Part shown: in pieces, positions 51,287-61,196 of the stretch | Layout of the letters: each line of letters starts with the position of its first letter | How positions within the stretch are numbered: position 1 is the first letter of the stretch | From: DATFDN01 sp963756495 | GTDB lineage: Bacteria > Pseudomonadota > Alphaproteobacteria > Acetobacterales > Acetobacteraceae | Reading direction: 5' to 3' | NCBI GenBank assembly: GCA_963756495.1 | Contig: CAVWNS010000014.1 | Location: 372,001-436,000 of the forward strand | Length of the DNA: 64,000 nucleotides | The notes under the pieces: generated by a model | What the model was told of the DNA's origin: nothing | Databases searched by the model: none | The model's input: the letters and a program-made list of their open reading frames with translations, nothing else | Program-made: the position numbers and the translations under genes

Positions 51287-52726
51287 CTAGAAGCGGAAGT
51301 AGATGAATGGGTTGTAGACGGCACTGGCGAGTTGCAGGAACGATAGGAACATCAGGCCCAGCAGTACCGCGTTGCGCGCGCCGAGAACCATCGCGCTCTC
51401 CGGCATATGGGCCAGGGCGGGATCGACCCGCCCGCGCAGCTGCCCGGCCCGCGCCCGCCAGTCGCGGGTGAGCCGGGTGAACGCGCCTGTCGCGCCGATG
51501 AGCGCGCAGCCCAGCACCAGCCAGGTGACATTGCCGGGATAGACTTGCGAATAGGTGCCGGCGCGCAGCGGGTGCACCAGCGCGCCGTAATAGCCGAGCG
51601 CGCCCGCAAGCGTCTCTGAGCGGAACACCACCCAGGCGAGTGCGACGACGGCCAGGGTGTACGCACGGGACACGATGGCGGGCGCCCGCGCGAGCATCCG
51701 CCCCAGCCCGGCGCGCTCGATCGCCAGGAACCCGCCATGGATCGCGCCCCACGCGATGAAGGTCCAGGTGGCGCCGTGCCACAGCCCGCACAGCAGGAAG
51801 ACGATGGTCAGGTTCAGGTAGGTGCGCGCCGCCCCGTGACGGCTGCCGCCAAGCGGGATGTAGAGATAGTCGCGGAACCAGTTGGACAGCGAGATGTGCC
51901 AGCGACGCCAGAACTCCTGCACCGAGCGGGCGACGTAGGGGTAGTTGAAGTTCTCCAGGAACTCGAACCCGAACATGCGCGCGAGCCCGATCGCCATGTC
52001 GGAGTAGCCGGAAAAGTCGAAGTAGATTTGCAGCGTGTAGCAGAGCAGCCCAAGCCACGCATCGGACGTGGCGAGCGTGCCGATGGGCAGCGCGAACACC
52101 CGGTCGGCGATGTCGCCCAGCGGATTGGCGAGCACCATCTTCTTGGCCAGGCCGACGGTGAACCGCTCGAGCCCCGAGGCGAAATCCTCCAGCCGCACGC
52201 GGCGGTGGTCGAGCGCGCCGGCGATGTCGTGGTAGCGCACGATCGGGCCCGCAATCACCTGCGGGAAGAAGGCGATGTAGAGCGCGAAATCGATCGGATT
52301 GCGCCGCGCGCGGGCGGTGCCGCGATAGACGTCCACGACGTACGAGATGTTGTGGAACACGTAGAACGAGATGCCGAGCGGCAGCACGAGTCCCTGCCAC
52401 ATCGCCGCGTGCGACAACGGCGCGAGGGCGGAGGCGAGAAAGCCCGCGTATTTGAACCAGCCGAGGGCGGCAAGGTCGAGGCCGATCGCGGCGGTCAGGG
52501 CGATGCGACGGGACACCCCGCGCCCTGCCTCGATCGTATGTCCCGCCACGTAGTTGACCCCGATCAGTGCCAGCAGCAGCCACAGATGCCGGGCCTCGCC
52601 GCTGGCATAGAAAAACAGGCTCAGCGCCAGCAACGCCGCATTGCGCCCCCGCCGCGGCGCCGCCCAATAGAGCGCCAGGGCAAGCGGCAGGAAAACGAAG
52701 ATGAACTGGATCGAACTGAAAACCAA
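51287..52726 (-). CDS. MBOAT family O-acyltransferase (AlgI-like)
   Basis: Multi-pass inner-membrane protein of 479 residues. VFSSIQFIFVFLPLALALYW opens the typical AlgI N-terminus; QIYFDFSGYSDMAIGLARMFG and FWRRWHISLSNWFRDYLYIPLGG are diagnostic; the catalytic His is in LLCGLWHGATWTFIAWG. It moves acetyl groups across the membrane for polysaccharide O-acetylation, with the AlgX-like protein downstream as partner. No polymerase genes for a specific polysaccharide are nearby, so the acceptor is unknown. Confidence 0.93.
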   Translation of the reverse strand: MVFSSIQFIFVFLPLALALYWAAPRRGRNAALLALSLFFYASGEARHLWLLLALIGVNYVAGHTIEAGRGVSRRIALTAAIGLDLAALGWFKYAGFLASALAPLSHAAMWQGLVLPLGISFYVFHNISYVVDVYRGTARARRNPIDFALYIAFFPQVIAGPIVRYHDIAGALDHRRVRLEDFASGLERFTVGLAKKMVLANPLGDIADRVFALPIGTLATSDAWLGLLCYTLQIYFDFSGYSDMAIGLARMFGFEFLENFNYPYVARSVQEFWRRWHISLSNWFRDYLYIPLGGSRHGAARTYLNLTIVFLLCGLWHGATWTFIAWGAIHGGFLAIERAGLGRMLARAPAIVSRAYTLAVVALAWVVFRSETLAGALGYYGALVHPLRAGTYSQVYPGNVTWLVLGCALIGATGAFTRLTRDWRARAGQLRGRVDPALAHMPESAMVLGARNAVLLGLMFLSFLQLASAVYNPFIYFRF

Positions 52727-52836
52727 TTGCGGCCGGCTCGCATGAAAGCGGGCGGCCTTAACACGCGGCTGTGCGGAGGTAAAAGCCCGGGGCTGACGCT
52801 GGACAGGTATGCGCGGCAGCGGCTATCGGCCGCGCG

Positions 52837-53511
52837 ATGAAGCGTCTGGTTCGTCATCCGGCGGTGCAGGGCGTGCTGGCGCGCCTGCTCGGCTGGTATC
52901 TCGCCTTCGCGCTCGCGACCACGCGCTGGCGCCTGGATGGGGAGGAGCATCTGAGCGGGATCGTGGCCGGACAGCCGCATGTCGTGGCCTTCTGGCACGA
53001 GCGCCTGCCGCTGATGCCGATGCTGTGGCTCATGGCGCGGCGGCTGCCGCGCTCGCGTCCCCGTCACGTCCATGTGCTGGTGAGCCATCATCGGGACGGG
53101 CGCTTCATCGGGATCGTGATCCGCCGCTTCGGCATGGACGTCGTGCTCGGCTCCTCCTCGCGCGGCGGCGCGACGGGGCTGCGCGGCTTGCTGGCCCTGC
53201 TGCGCGACGGCGGCCTGGTAGCCGTGACCCCGGACGGGCCGCGCGGGCCGCGCCGGCAGGCCGCGCCGGGGGTCGCCCGGTTGGCCGCCCTGTCCGGCGT
53301 GCCGGTGCTTCCGTGCGCGGCCCAGACCTCGCAAGGCTGGGTGCTGCGGAGCTGGGACCGCATGGTGATCCCCCGCCCGTTCGGTCGCGGCATCGTCGTC
53401 TGCCGACCCGCGATCACCGTCGCGCGCGAAGGCTGGCGCGAAGCGGTGCCGGTGATCGGCGCGGCGCTGTCGGCGGCGGCGGAGCAGGCCGACCGGCTCT
53501 GCCCGGCATGA
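52837..53511 (+). CDS. DUF374 lysophospholipid acyltransferase family protein
   Basis: Membrane-associated acyltransferase of 224 residues. HVVAFWHERLPLMPML corresponds to the catalytic His motif, GSSSRGGATGLRGLLALL and VTPDGPRGPRRQAAPG to the substrate motifs of the DUF374 family, which often lies next to waaA in alphaproteobacteria and is thought to act on lipid A or related lipids. Its stop overlaps the waaA start by four bases. Confidence 0.9.
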   Translation: MKRLVRHPAVQGVLARLLGWYLAFALATTRWRLDGEEHLSGIVAGQPHVVAFWHERLPLMPMLWLMARRLPRSRPRHVHVLVSHHRDGRFIGIVIRRFGMDVVLGSSSRGGATGLRGLLALLRDGGLVAVTPDGPRGPRRQAAPGVARLAALSGVPVLPCAAQTSQGWVLRSWDRMVIPRPFGRGIVVCRPAITVAREGWREAVPVIGAALSAAAEQADRLCPA

Positions 53512-54806
53512 CCCGGCTCCCGGTGCTTTGGGCACCCGCGCTTTGGGCCTCGGCGGCGACGCTCGCCGCGCCGGCGCTGCGGCTGGCGCTGCGCCGGCGC
53601 GCGTGGCGGGGCAAGGAGGTGGCCGCGCGCCTGCCCGAGCGGCGTGGCATCGATGCCACGCCCCGGCCGCCCGGCCGGCTGCTGTGGCTGCACGCCGCCA
53701 GCGTGGGCGAGAGCCTGTCGGTGCTGCCGGTCATCGCGGCCCTCGACCGGCTCGACCCGGCGCTCTGGGTCCTGGTCACCACCGGGACCGTCACGTCTGC
53801 CACGCTGATGGCCGAGCGGCTGGCGACACGCGGGCTCGCTCGCACGCTGCACCGCTTCGCGCCGCTCGACGTGCCGCGCTGGGTGGCCCGGTTCCTGGAC
53901 CATTGGCGGCCCGACGCCGCGGCGTTCATCGAGAGCGAGCTGTGGCCCAACCTGCTGGCCGGATGCCGCGCGCGCGTCATCCCGGCGATGGTGGTGAACG
54001 CGCGCCTGTCGCCGGGGAGCTTCGCACGGTGGCAGCGCGTGCCGGGACTGGCGCGGCACGTGCTGGGCTGCGTGGCGGTGGTGCAGGCGCAGAGCACGGC
54101 GGATGCCGAGCGGTTCCGGACGCTCGGCGCGCGCTGCGTCACGGCTCCGGGCAACCTGAAATTCGCCGCGCCGCCCTTGCCGGCCGACCCGGCCGAACTC
54201 GATCGGCTGCGCCTGGCGCTGGGTGCGCGGCCGTGTTGGGTCGCGGCCAGCACGCATCCGGGCGAGGAGGACGTGATCCTGGCCGCGCACCGGCGCGTGG
54301 CATCCGCCCGACCTGGCCTGCTGACCATCGTCGTGCCTCGCCATCCCGAGCGCGGCCCGGCGATCGCGGCCGGGGCCGGCGGGATCGCGGTCGCGCGGCG
54401 GGCAGCGGGTGGACCGCCGCCGGCGGAGGGACTTTGGATCGCCGATACGTTGGGCGAACTAGGCCTCTGGTATCGCCTCGCCGCCTGCGCGCTGGTCGGC
54501 CGCAGCCTGCTGGCGCCGGGCGGCGGGCAGAACCTGCTGGAGCCGGCCCGGCTCGGCCGCCCGGTAGCGGCCGGGCCGTTCATGGACAATTTCGCCGACG
54601 CGGTGCGTGCGCTGACGGCGACCGGCGCGCTGGCGCGCGTGCGTGACGCGACGGAGCTGGCCGCTTGGCTCGGCGCGATGTTCGACGATCCCGCCCGCCG
54701 CGATGCTGCCGGAGCGGCCGCGGCAGCGGCGGCAGCCGGGTACGAGGGCCTGCCGGAGGCGACGGCGGCGGCGCTGCTGGACCTGCTCGCGCGCGGGCGC
54801 CGCTGA
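53508..54806 (+). CDS. waaA: 3-deoxy-D-manno-octulosonic acid (Kdo) transferase
   Basis: Transfers Kdo from CMP-Kdo to lipid IVA at the inner membrane. A GT30-type pattern is clear: LWLHAASVGESLSVLPVI, FIESELWPNLL, VVNARLSPGSFARW, and the nucleotide-binding ASTHPGEEDVIL and GGGQNLLEPARLGRPV. Length 432 aa fits. ATG 53508 overlaps the DUF374 stop; lpxK follows three bases after the stop, so the three are one lipid A operon. Confidence 0.95.
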   Translation: MTRLPVLWAPALWASAATLAAPALRLALRRRAWRGKEVAARLPERRGIDATPRPPGRLLWLHAASVGESLSVLPVIAALDRLDPALWVLVTTGTVTSATLMAERLATRGLARTLHRFAPLDVPRWVARFLDHWRPDAAAFIESELWPNLLAGCRARVIPAMVVNARLSPGSFARWQRVPGLARHVLGCVAVVQAQSTADAERFRTLGARCVTAPGNLKFAAPPLPADPAELDRLRLALGARPCWVAASTHPGEEDVILAAHRRVASARPGLLTIVVPRHPERGPAIAAGAGGIAVARRAAGGPPPAEGLWIADTLGELGLWYRLAACALVGRSLLAPGGGQNLLEPARLGRPVAAGPFMDNFADAVRALTATGALARVRDATELAAWLGAMFDDPARRDAAGAAAAAAAAGYEGLPEATAAALLDLLARGRR

Positions 54807-54809
54807 GCC

Positions 54810-55799
54810 ATGCGGCCGCCCGCCTTCTGGGCCGGCTCCCCGAGTTCGCTTCCGGCTCGCCTTCTGGCGCCGGTGGGGACGGTCATCGCGGCGGCAACGG
54901 CTCGGCGCGTCGCTCGCCCGGGGTGGAGCGCGTCGGTACCGGTGATCTGCTGCGGCAACGTCACCCTGGGCGGCGCCGGGAAGACCGTCGTTGCGCTTGA
55001 TCTTGCCGGCAGGATCGGCGCGGCGGGACGGGCGGTGCATGTGCTGCTGCGCGGCTATGGCGGGGCCGCGCACGGACCGCGGCGTGTGCGGGCGGGCGAC
55101 GATTGCGCGACGGTGGGCGACGAAGCGCTGCTGCTGGCCGCCGTCGCGCCCACCTGGACCGGCGCCGACCGCGCCGCCTCGGCCCGTGCCGCCATCGCGG
55201 CCGGAGCCACCGCGCTGGTGCTCGACGACGGGCTGCAGAACCCGAGCTTGACGAAAACCCTGTCGTTGCTGGTGATCGACGGCGGCTTCGGCTTCGGCAA
55301 TGCCCGCGTCGTGCCGTCCGGGCCGCTGCGCGAGCCGGTCGAGGCCGGTGCGGCGCGGTGCCAGGCCGCCGTGCTGATCGGCCCGGACCGCACCGGCGCC
55401 GCCGGCGTGCTGCCACCCCGCCTTCCGGTGCTGCGTGCACGCCTGGTTCCTGGCCCGGAGATCGCCGCCCTGGCCGGCCGCCCCGTCCTTGCCTTCGCCG
55501 GGATCGGCCGGCCGGAGAAGTTCTTCGCCACTCTGGAGGAGGCGGGCGCGCGCCTGCTTGCCGCCGTGCCCTTCGCCGACCACCACCCCTACCGCCCGAC
55601 CGAGATCCGCCGCCTGCTGGACCGCGCTGCCCGCCTGGGCGCCGTGGCGGTCACGACGGCGAAGGACGCCGTCCGCCTCCCGGCCATTCTGCGCGCACGC
55701 GTGACCATCGCCCGGGTGAACCTGGCCTGGGATGACCCGGCGGCGCTGGAGGCGCTGCTATTGGCTGCGCTTAGCCCTTCGTCAACTCCCCTTCCTTAG
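54810..55799 (+). CDS. lpxK: Tetraacyldisaccharide 4'-kinase
   Basis: Phosphorylates the 4' position of the lipid A disaccharide. Starts MRPPAFWAGSPSSLPARLLAP; Walker A is GNVTLGGAGKTVVALDL; the Asp-rich LVLDDGLQNPSLTKTLSLLVIDGG and PSGPLREP are family landmarks; VTTAKDAVRL closes the core. Length 329 aa. The stop codon TAG at 55797-55799 is formed by the first bases of an IS701 inverted repeat, so the natural C-terminus may be slightly shortened or altered. Confidence 0.95.
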   Translation: MRPPAFWAGSPSSLPARLLAPVGTVIAAATARRVARPGWSASVPVICCGNVTLGGAGKTVVALDLAGRIGAAGRAVHVLLRGYGGAAHGPRRVRAGDDCATVGDEALLLAAVAPTWTGADRAASARAAIAAGATALVLDDGLQNPSLTKTLSLLVIDGGFGFGNARVVPSGPLREPVEAGAARCQAAVLIGPDRTGAAGVLPPRLPVLRARLVPGPEIAALAGRPVLAFAGIGRPEKFFATLEEAGARLLAAVPFADHHPYRPTEIRRLLDRAARLGAVAVTTAKDAVRLPAILRARVTIARVNLAWDDPAALEALLLAALSPSSTPLP

Positions 55800-57221
55800 C
55801 ACTACCTTGGCACTTGTACGGTCACGAGGGCGTTCTGTATCAAGCTGGGATTCAGCGGAGCATGCGCTATGTCCCGATCCGCCGTGGCTGGAGACGATCT
55901 TGATCGCTGGCTGATCCCGTTCCTTGAGGCGATGGGTCGCAGCACGCGGCGGCGCTGGGGCCCGCTGTATGTGCGTGGCCTGCTTGGGCCTGATGGTCCC
56001 AAGAGCGTGCAGCCAATTGCTGCGCGGCTTGGGCTGCGCGGTCACGACCAGTTGCACCACTTCGTCAGCAGTCCGGCATGGGAAGACGCGCCGCTCTGGC
56101 GCGTTTTGGCTGGGCGAGCCGACGCGCTGGTCGGCGGCGATGATGCGGTGCTGGTCGTGGACGACACGGCGATCCCCAAGAAGGGCACACTCTCGGTCGG
56201 CGTCGCTGCGCAATACTGTGGCGAACTCGGCAAGCAGGCGAACTGTCAGTCGCTGGTGTCGCTGACGCTCGCGCGTGGCGAGGTGCCGGTGCCGATCGGT
56301 CTGCGCTTGTTCCTGCCGAAATCCTGGACCGATGATTCGGTCCGCTGCGCTGGCGCTGGCGTGCCGGACGCCGCGCGCGCGGCACTGACCAAGCCGGAGA
56401 TCGCGCGGGCGGAGATCGATCGCGTCATTGCCGCCGGCGCGCGCTTCGGCTGCGTGCTGGCCGATGCTGGTTACGGGATCAGCTCGCCGTTCCGCCAGGG
56501 CTTGAGCGCGCGCGGCCTGGTCTGGTCGGTCGGCATTCCGCGCACCCAGAAGGTCTACACGACCGAAGCGACGGCGATCTGGCCGAAGGCCGGTCGCGGA
56601 CGACCGCGCAAGCAGCCTGTCCCGAGCGAGCCCGGACAGGACGCCGCGACCGCCCTGGCGAATGGCCGCTGGAGCAAGGTCACTTGGCGTCTCGGCACCA
56701 AGGGCGCTTTGGCCGCGCGCTTCGCCGCCATCCGCGTGCGCATGGCCGATGGTCCGCCGGTGCGCGAGGGCAAGCACCTTCCAGGCGAAGACGTCTGGCT
56801 GATCGGCGAATGGCGCAGCGGCGGCGAGCGCAAGTTCTATCTCAGCAACCAGCCGCCCGGCACCTCGCTGCGCCAGCTCGCAGCCACCATCAAGGCGCGC
56901 TGGGTATGCGAGCAGGCGCATCAGCAACTCAAGCAAGAACTTGGGCTCGGCGCCTTTGAAGGGCGATCGTGGACTGGCCTGCATCGCCACGCGCTGATGA
57001 GCTGTATCGCCTTCGCCTACCTCCAGACCCTGCGGCTGCGCACCGCAGCGGCCCGGGGGAAAAAAGGCGACGACTGCAACGGCGCCACCGAAGCCGACGC
57101 TCCCTGAAATCCGCCGCGCCGTCATCGCCCGCCTGTTCGCGCCGGCCAGGCTACCGAGCCAATGCCCGCACTGCCGAAAGCGACTTCCACACCTCGCATC
57201 AAAAGTGCCAAGGTAGTGCTA
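55797..57221. mobile_element. IS701-family insertion sequence, copy B
   Basis: Perfect 19-bp terminal inverted repeats TAGCACTACCTTGGCACTT at 55797-55815 and, reversed, at 57203-57221, flank a transposase gene. The left end overlaps the lpxK stop. The right end lies directly next to an IS630 element, so the IS copies are stacked. Confidence 0.92.
55869..57216 (+). pseudogene. IS701-family transposase, late frameshift at a poly-A run
   Basis: DDE transposase. DAVLVVDDTAIPKKGTLSVGVAAQY (first Asp), FGCVLADAGYGISSPFRQGL (second Asp), VCEQAHQQLKQELGLGAFEGRSWTGLHRH (Glu) are intact up to residue 395. At six A residues (57060-57065) the frame changes; as sequenced it stops at 57107 after DDCNGATEADAP, while dropping one A gives the usual end LPEIRRAVIARLFAPARLPSQCPHCRKRLP with a stop at 57214-57216 inside the right inverted repeat. 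An indel in the homopolymer is likely. Confidence 0.9.
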
Positions 57222-58320
57222 GTGCTGCGACTCATACAGATGATGCTGGCAATCTGTCGAGCTTGGCGAGGATCGCCGGGGCCGATGCGGTCCAGACGAA
57301 CGGCTTGGGCTCGGCATTGCTTTCTGCGAGATAGCGCTTGATGGCGGCTTGCAACTCGACGATCGAGCGGAAGCTGCCGCGGCGGATGCGCTTTTGGGTC
57401 AGGGCGGAGAAGAACGTCTCGACCGCGTTGAGCCCCGACCCGGAGGTTGGCGTGAAATGGAAGGTCCAGCGTGGGTGGCGTTCCAGCCAGGCCCGGACCT
57501 TGGGGTTCTTGTGAGTGGCGTATGGTCGACCACCGCCTCGATCAGCTTGCCGGCCGGCACCTCGCGTTCGACGGTGTTGAGGAAGCGGATGAACTCCTCG
57601 TGCCGGTGGCGCTGCATGCAACGCCCGATCACCGTGCCGTCAAGCACGTTGAGGGCCGCGAACAGCGTGGTCGTACCATGGCGCTTGTAGTCGTGCGTCA
57701 TGGTGCCGCAACGGCCGAGTTTGAGCGGCAGTCCCGGCTGGGTGCGATCGAACGCCTGGATTTGGCTTTTCACGTCGATCGACAGCACCACCGCATGCGC
57801 CGGTGGATCAACGTAGAGGCCGACGACATCGGCCATCTTGGCCGCGAACTGCGGGTCGCGCGACCGCTTGAATGTGCGGACACGGTGCGGTTGAAGTTGG
57901 TGCGCTTCCCAGATGCGTTGCACCGAGCGCAGCGAAATGCCGACTGCCTTGGCCATCGCTCGACCGGTCCAGTGCGTCGCCTCGTGCGGCGGATCGGCAC
58001 AGGTCAGCGCCACCACGCGCGCCACTGTCTCGGCCGGGATCGGCGCCTTGCCGGGCTTGCGCGTCTTGTTGCGCAGCAGCTCCTCGACGCCTTCCTCCGC
58101 GAATCGCTGCTGCCAGCGACAGACCATCGGCCGGCTGAGGCCGACCTGCGCCGCAATCTGCACCCGTCCGCCGCCGATCGAGGCGAGAACGACGCGCGCC
58201 CGCTCGATGTGCTTACGCGGGCGGTTGCGATCAGACGTGATCGCCACCAGGCGACCTCTCTCCGGCGCGCTCACGATCACACATACTGTCTCTGCCATGC
58301 CAGAAGAATCGCACAGCACC
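57219..58320. mobile_element. IS630-family insertion sequence
   Basis: A transposase gene framed by short imperfect inverted ends (GTGCTGCGACTC near 57223 and, reversed, GTGCTGTGCGATTC near 58318). Limits are approximate. It lies between two IS701 copies. Confidence 0.7.
57232..58298 (-). pseudogene. IS630-family transposase, one frameshift
   Basis: Transposase of about 355 residues. MAETVCVIVSAPERGRLVA starts at ATG 58296-58298; an HTH region GRVQIAAQVGLSRPMVCRWQQRF and winged-helix part precede the DDE domain: AVVLSIDVKSQIQAFDRTQP (first Asp), TLFAALNVLDGTVIG and, after a shift near 57525, YATHKNPKVRAWLERHPRW and FTPTSGSGLNAVETFFS with the final Glu. As sequenced it is split between two frames. 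Confidence 0.9.
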
Positions 58321-58447
58321 GAGCCGTTGTGAATCGGCAGAATGCATCAGAGCCCGAGCGGCAATCAATCGACATGCCATAAACGTGAGCGGCATTCACA
58401 TGCCGTCTCCAAGTGATGCGCTCCTCCTTGAGATCGCTTATTTGTCT

Positions 58448-58626
58448 TAGTGTCTGTCCGAGAACTTACTTCGCCATGACAGCATATTGGAGGGCAATGC
58501 AGATCGGGCAGATTGTCGGAAGGCGAGCGTAACCGGTAGCCAGAGCGACCGGCTCAGTTTTTTTAAGGCGGTCGCCCCTGCGCCACAACCTGTTCTGACG
58601 GCGCGTAAAGTTCCCGGACAGACACT
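58448..58626. mobile_element. Short non-autonomous element (MITE-like)
   Basis: About 180 bp bounded by near-perfect inverted repeats: AGTGTCTGTCCGAGAACTT at the left (from 58449) and AGTGTCTGTCCGGGAACTT reading inward from the right (about 58607-58625). A CTTAG or TTAG motif borders each end. A 61-residue open frame inside has no known domain. The right end touches the left end of IS701 copy C. Confidence 0.7.
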
Positions 58627-59986
58627 TAGCATTACAGTTGCGGATCTCTGCGATCTCTAAATCGATGGGCGACCATGATTCGGGAGATCATGGATGTCGG
58701 GTGCCTCAATCGAGACGACGCTTGAGCTCTGGGCCTCGTCGCTGCGGGATGTGAAGGCGCGGATCAGGCCGCTGTTCACGCAGGAGCGGGTCGCGGCATC
58801 GGCTGGATCGTTCCTCGACGGCCTGCTGGGCGACGAGCGGCGCAAGACCGGCTGGATGCGCGCGGATGCGGCGGGCGACCCGGGCCGGTGGCGTCAGCAG
58901 GCCCTTCTCGGCCGCGGGCGATGGGATGCGGAAGCGCTGCGCGACGTGGTGCGGAACTACGGCGTCGAGCACCTGGCGGCCGATGACGCAGTTCTGGTCA
59001 TCGACGAGACGGGCTTCCTCAAACAGGGCCGCGCATCGTGCGGCGTCGGCCGTCAATACACGGGCTCGGCGGGCAAGATCACCAATTGCCAGATCGGTGT
59101 GTTCGCCGGCTATGTCTCGCGGCACGGCCACGCCTTCATCGACCGGGCGCTGTATCTGCCGAAGGCCTGGACGGACGATCCGGCCCGGATGGCGGCGGCG
59201 CACGTGCCCGACGGCCCGGCATTCGCGACCAAGCCTGCGCTCGCCGTCGGGATGATCGAGCGAACGATCGCGGTAGGCGCGCCGGCCGCGGCTACGTGCT
59301 CGGCGTCAATTCCGATCACCAGTTCCGCTCCTGGCAGCGCAAGCCGCCGGTCGCCGGCACGGCGGAAGAGATCGCGGGCGCCATCGATCCGTCGCGATGG
59401 CGGCGCCTGTCGGCAGGTGCCGGCACGAAGGGCGCGCGGCTGCACGACTGGGTGTATTGCGAACTAGCCGACCTCGACGCCGCCGAATACGACGACGCGC
59501 GCGCTGGCCTATGGACGCGCGGCCTGCTGATCCGCCGCAACATCGCCGATGGAGACCTCGCCTTCTCGACTTGGTGTCCGGCCGGAACAAGCATCGAGAT
59601 GCTGGTCAAGATCGAGGGACACCGTGGGGCGATCGAAGACAGCTTCGAGACCGTAAAAAACGAATTGGGGCTCGATCACAACGAGACCCGCTCGTGGCAT
59701 GGCTGGCATCGCCACGTCTCGCTGGTCATGCTGGCCTTCGCGATGAGGGCCGCCATCGGGCGCCGCGCGAACACCGCGGCGCCCCCAAAAAGAAGGCGCC
59801 GGGTGGCAAACACGTCTCGCCGCCGCTGATCCGCTGGTCCGTCCAAGACATCCGGCGCATCGCCGTCAAACTCGCGCAAAGACGCATCCAGCCCGCTCAT
59901 GTGATCGCATGCTCGCTTTGGCGGCGCGCTCATCAAGCCTGTGCCCGAAAGGCTCACCTCCGTCATAAAGCGCAACTGTAATGCTA
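58627..59986. mobile_element. IS701-family insertion sequence, copy C
   Basis: Inverted repeats TAGCATTACAGTTGCG at 58627-58642 and, reversed, at 59971-59986 flank a transposase gene. The ends differ in sequence from copies A and B, so it is a distinct IS701-type element. It abuts the MITE-like element on the left. Confidence 0.88.
58694..59981 (+). pseudogene. IS701-family transposase, two frameshifts
   Basis: About 428 residues. MSGASIETTLELWASSLRDV begins the N-terminal domain; DAVLVIDETGFLKQGRASCGVGRQYTGSAGKITNCQIG carries the first Asp; a shift near 59275 leads to GVNSDHQFRSWQRKPPVAGT (second Asp) and EDSFETVKNELGLDHNETRSWHGWHRH (Glu); another near 59785 to the C-terminus LIRWSVQDIRRIAVKLAQRR with the stop overlapping the right inverted repeat. 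Resembles IS701 copy A more than copy B. Confidence 0.85.
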
Positions 59987-60150
59987 GGCATCACCCCTTG
60001 CGAGCGGGAGCGGGGGCGAAGCGCGCCGGTTAGTCTGACCGTAAATCGACATGTGTGCTTCGGATCGTCCGCAAGGTCGCGTGAATCCCCCCCGACCCCC
60101 TCCGTCAAGGGCCTACGCAATTCACAGATCGGGCGGCCTCCACCTTCCCC

Positions 60151-60176
60151 CTCTCCCCCGCTCTTCGCGGGGAGAG
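60151..60176. repeat. Palindromic intergenic repeat left of IS110
   Basis: CTCTCCCC ... GGGGAGAG hairpin, of the C/G-rich palindromic type scattered between genes in GC-rich alphaproteobacteria. A similar hairpin lies at 61352-61375 on the other side of the IS110 copy. Confidence 0.6.
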
Positions 60177-60242
60177 CATGGGCACCCGTCTGCGTTTCCA
60201 TCCAGCCCGGACAGTCGCTTGGGCCGCGTGGCGAGCCCGGTT

Positions 60243-61196
60243 TTGCAAGGTCGGGAGCCGATAGAGCGGTTTGTCGGGATCGATGTATCGAAGGCCGCGC
60301 TGGATGTGCATGTCCTTCCTGAGGGTGATGCGTTCCAGGTCGCGCGTAATGCGGCCGGCATCGATGATCTGGTGCACAAGTTGACCGCCTACGCTCCCCG
60401 CCTCGTGGCGCTGGAAGCAACCGGCGGCTTCGAGACGGTGGTGGCCGCTGGCCTGGCCGCAGCCAAGCTGCCCGTCGCGGTGGTCAATCCGGCCCAGGTG
60501 CGTGCCTTCGCGCACGCCCTGGGCAAGCGGGCCAAGACGGACCTGATCGATGCCCTGGTCATCGCGCGTTTCGCCGAGGCGGCCAAACCAGAGCCACGCG
60601 CCTTGGCCAATGAACAAACCCAGCAGCTGGCCGACCTTGTCGCGCGCCGCCGGCAAATCGTGCAGATGCTGACGGCCGAGCGGAACCGTCAGCGGCAAGC
60701 CAGCAGCCGAACCGCCAAGAGCTGTGCGCGTCTGATCGCGGCGCTCGAACGCGAACTGGCCGATGTCAACGGCGAGATCGACGACGCCGTGCGTGGCTCG
60801 CCGGTCTGGCTGGAAAAACAGGAATTGCTGCGCAGTGTGCCAGGCGTCGGGCCAGTGGTGGCGCGCACGTTGCTGGCCGAACTGCCGGAACTCGGCGCCT
60901 TGGACCGGCGGCGCATTGCCGCTTTGTGTGGGCTGGCACCTTGGACCCGGCAGTCGGGCCAGTGGCGCGGCAAAAGCTTCATCGGCGGCGGCCGCAGCAG
61001 CGTCCGCTCCGCGTTGTTCATGGCCGCCTTGGTCGCGTCCAAGCGCAGCCCGGCATTTGCGGCCTTCTACCAGCGGCTGATCGGCCGGGGCAAAGCCAAG
61101 CTCGCCGCCCTCATCGCCGTCGCGCGCAAGCTGCTGGTGGTGCTCAACGCCGTCCTGCGCACAGCCACCAAATGGGACGAGGCCAAGCATGTCTGA
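60243..61196 (+). CDS. IS110-family transposase (DEDD recombinase)
   Basis: Intact 317-residue protein with both IS110 domains: N-terminal RuvC-like DEDD domain (FVGIDVSKAALDVHVLP, VALEATGGFETVVA, AHALGKRAKTDLIDALVIARF) and C-terminal Transposase_20 domain (SVPGVGPVVARTLLAELPELG, AALCGLAPWTRQSGQWRG) with the Ser region GGGRSSVRSALFMAAL. TTG 60243 or GTG 60228 starts it. It is the only apparently functional transposase in the window. Confidence 0.92.
   Translation: MQGREPIERFVGIDVSKAALDVHVLPEGDAFQVARNAAGIDDLVHKLTAYAPRLVALEATGGFETVVAAGLAAAKLPVAVVNPAQVRAFAHALGKRAKTDLIDALVIARFAEAAKPEPRALANEQTQQLADLVARRRQIVQMLTAERNRQRQASSRTAKSCARLIAALERELADVNGEIDDAVRGSPVWLEKQELLRSVPGVGPVVARTLLAELPELGALDRRRIAALCGLAPWTRQSGQWRGKSFIGGGRSSVRSALFMAALVASKRSPAFAAFYQRLIGRGKAKLAALIAVARKLLVVLNAVLRTATKWDEAKHV

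Noticed and set aside
57056..57107. Programmed frameshifting in the IS701-B transposase at the A6 run
   Set aside because: The needed shift is +1 (one base skipped), not the -1 that A AAA AAG slippery sites give; a simple indel fits better, although transcript slippage cannot be excluded.
58447..58632. A 61-residue coding gene in the MITE-like element
   Set aside because: No RBS or domain; the frame lies entirely between the inverted repeats of a small non-autonomous element.
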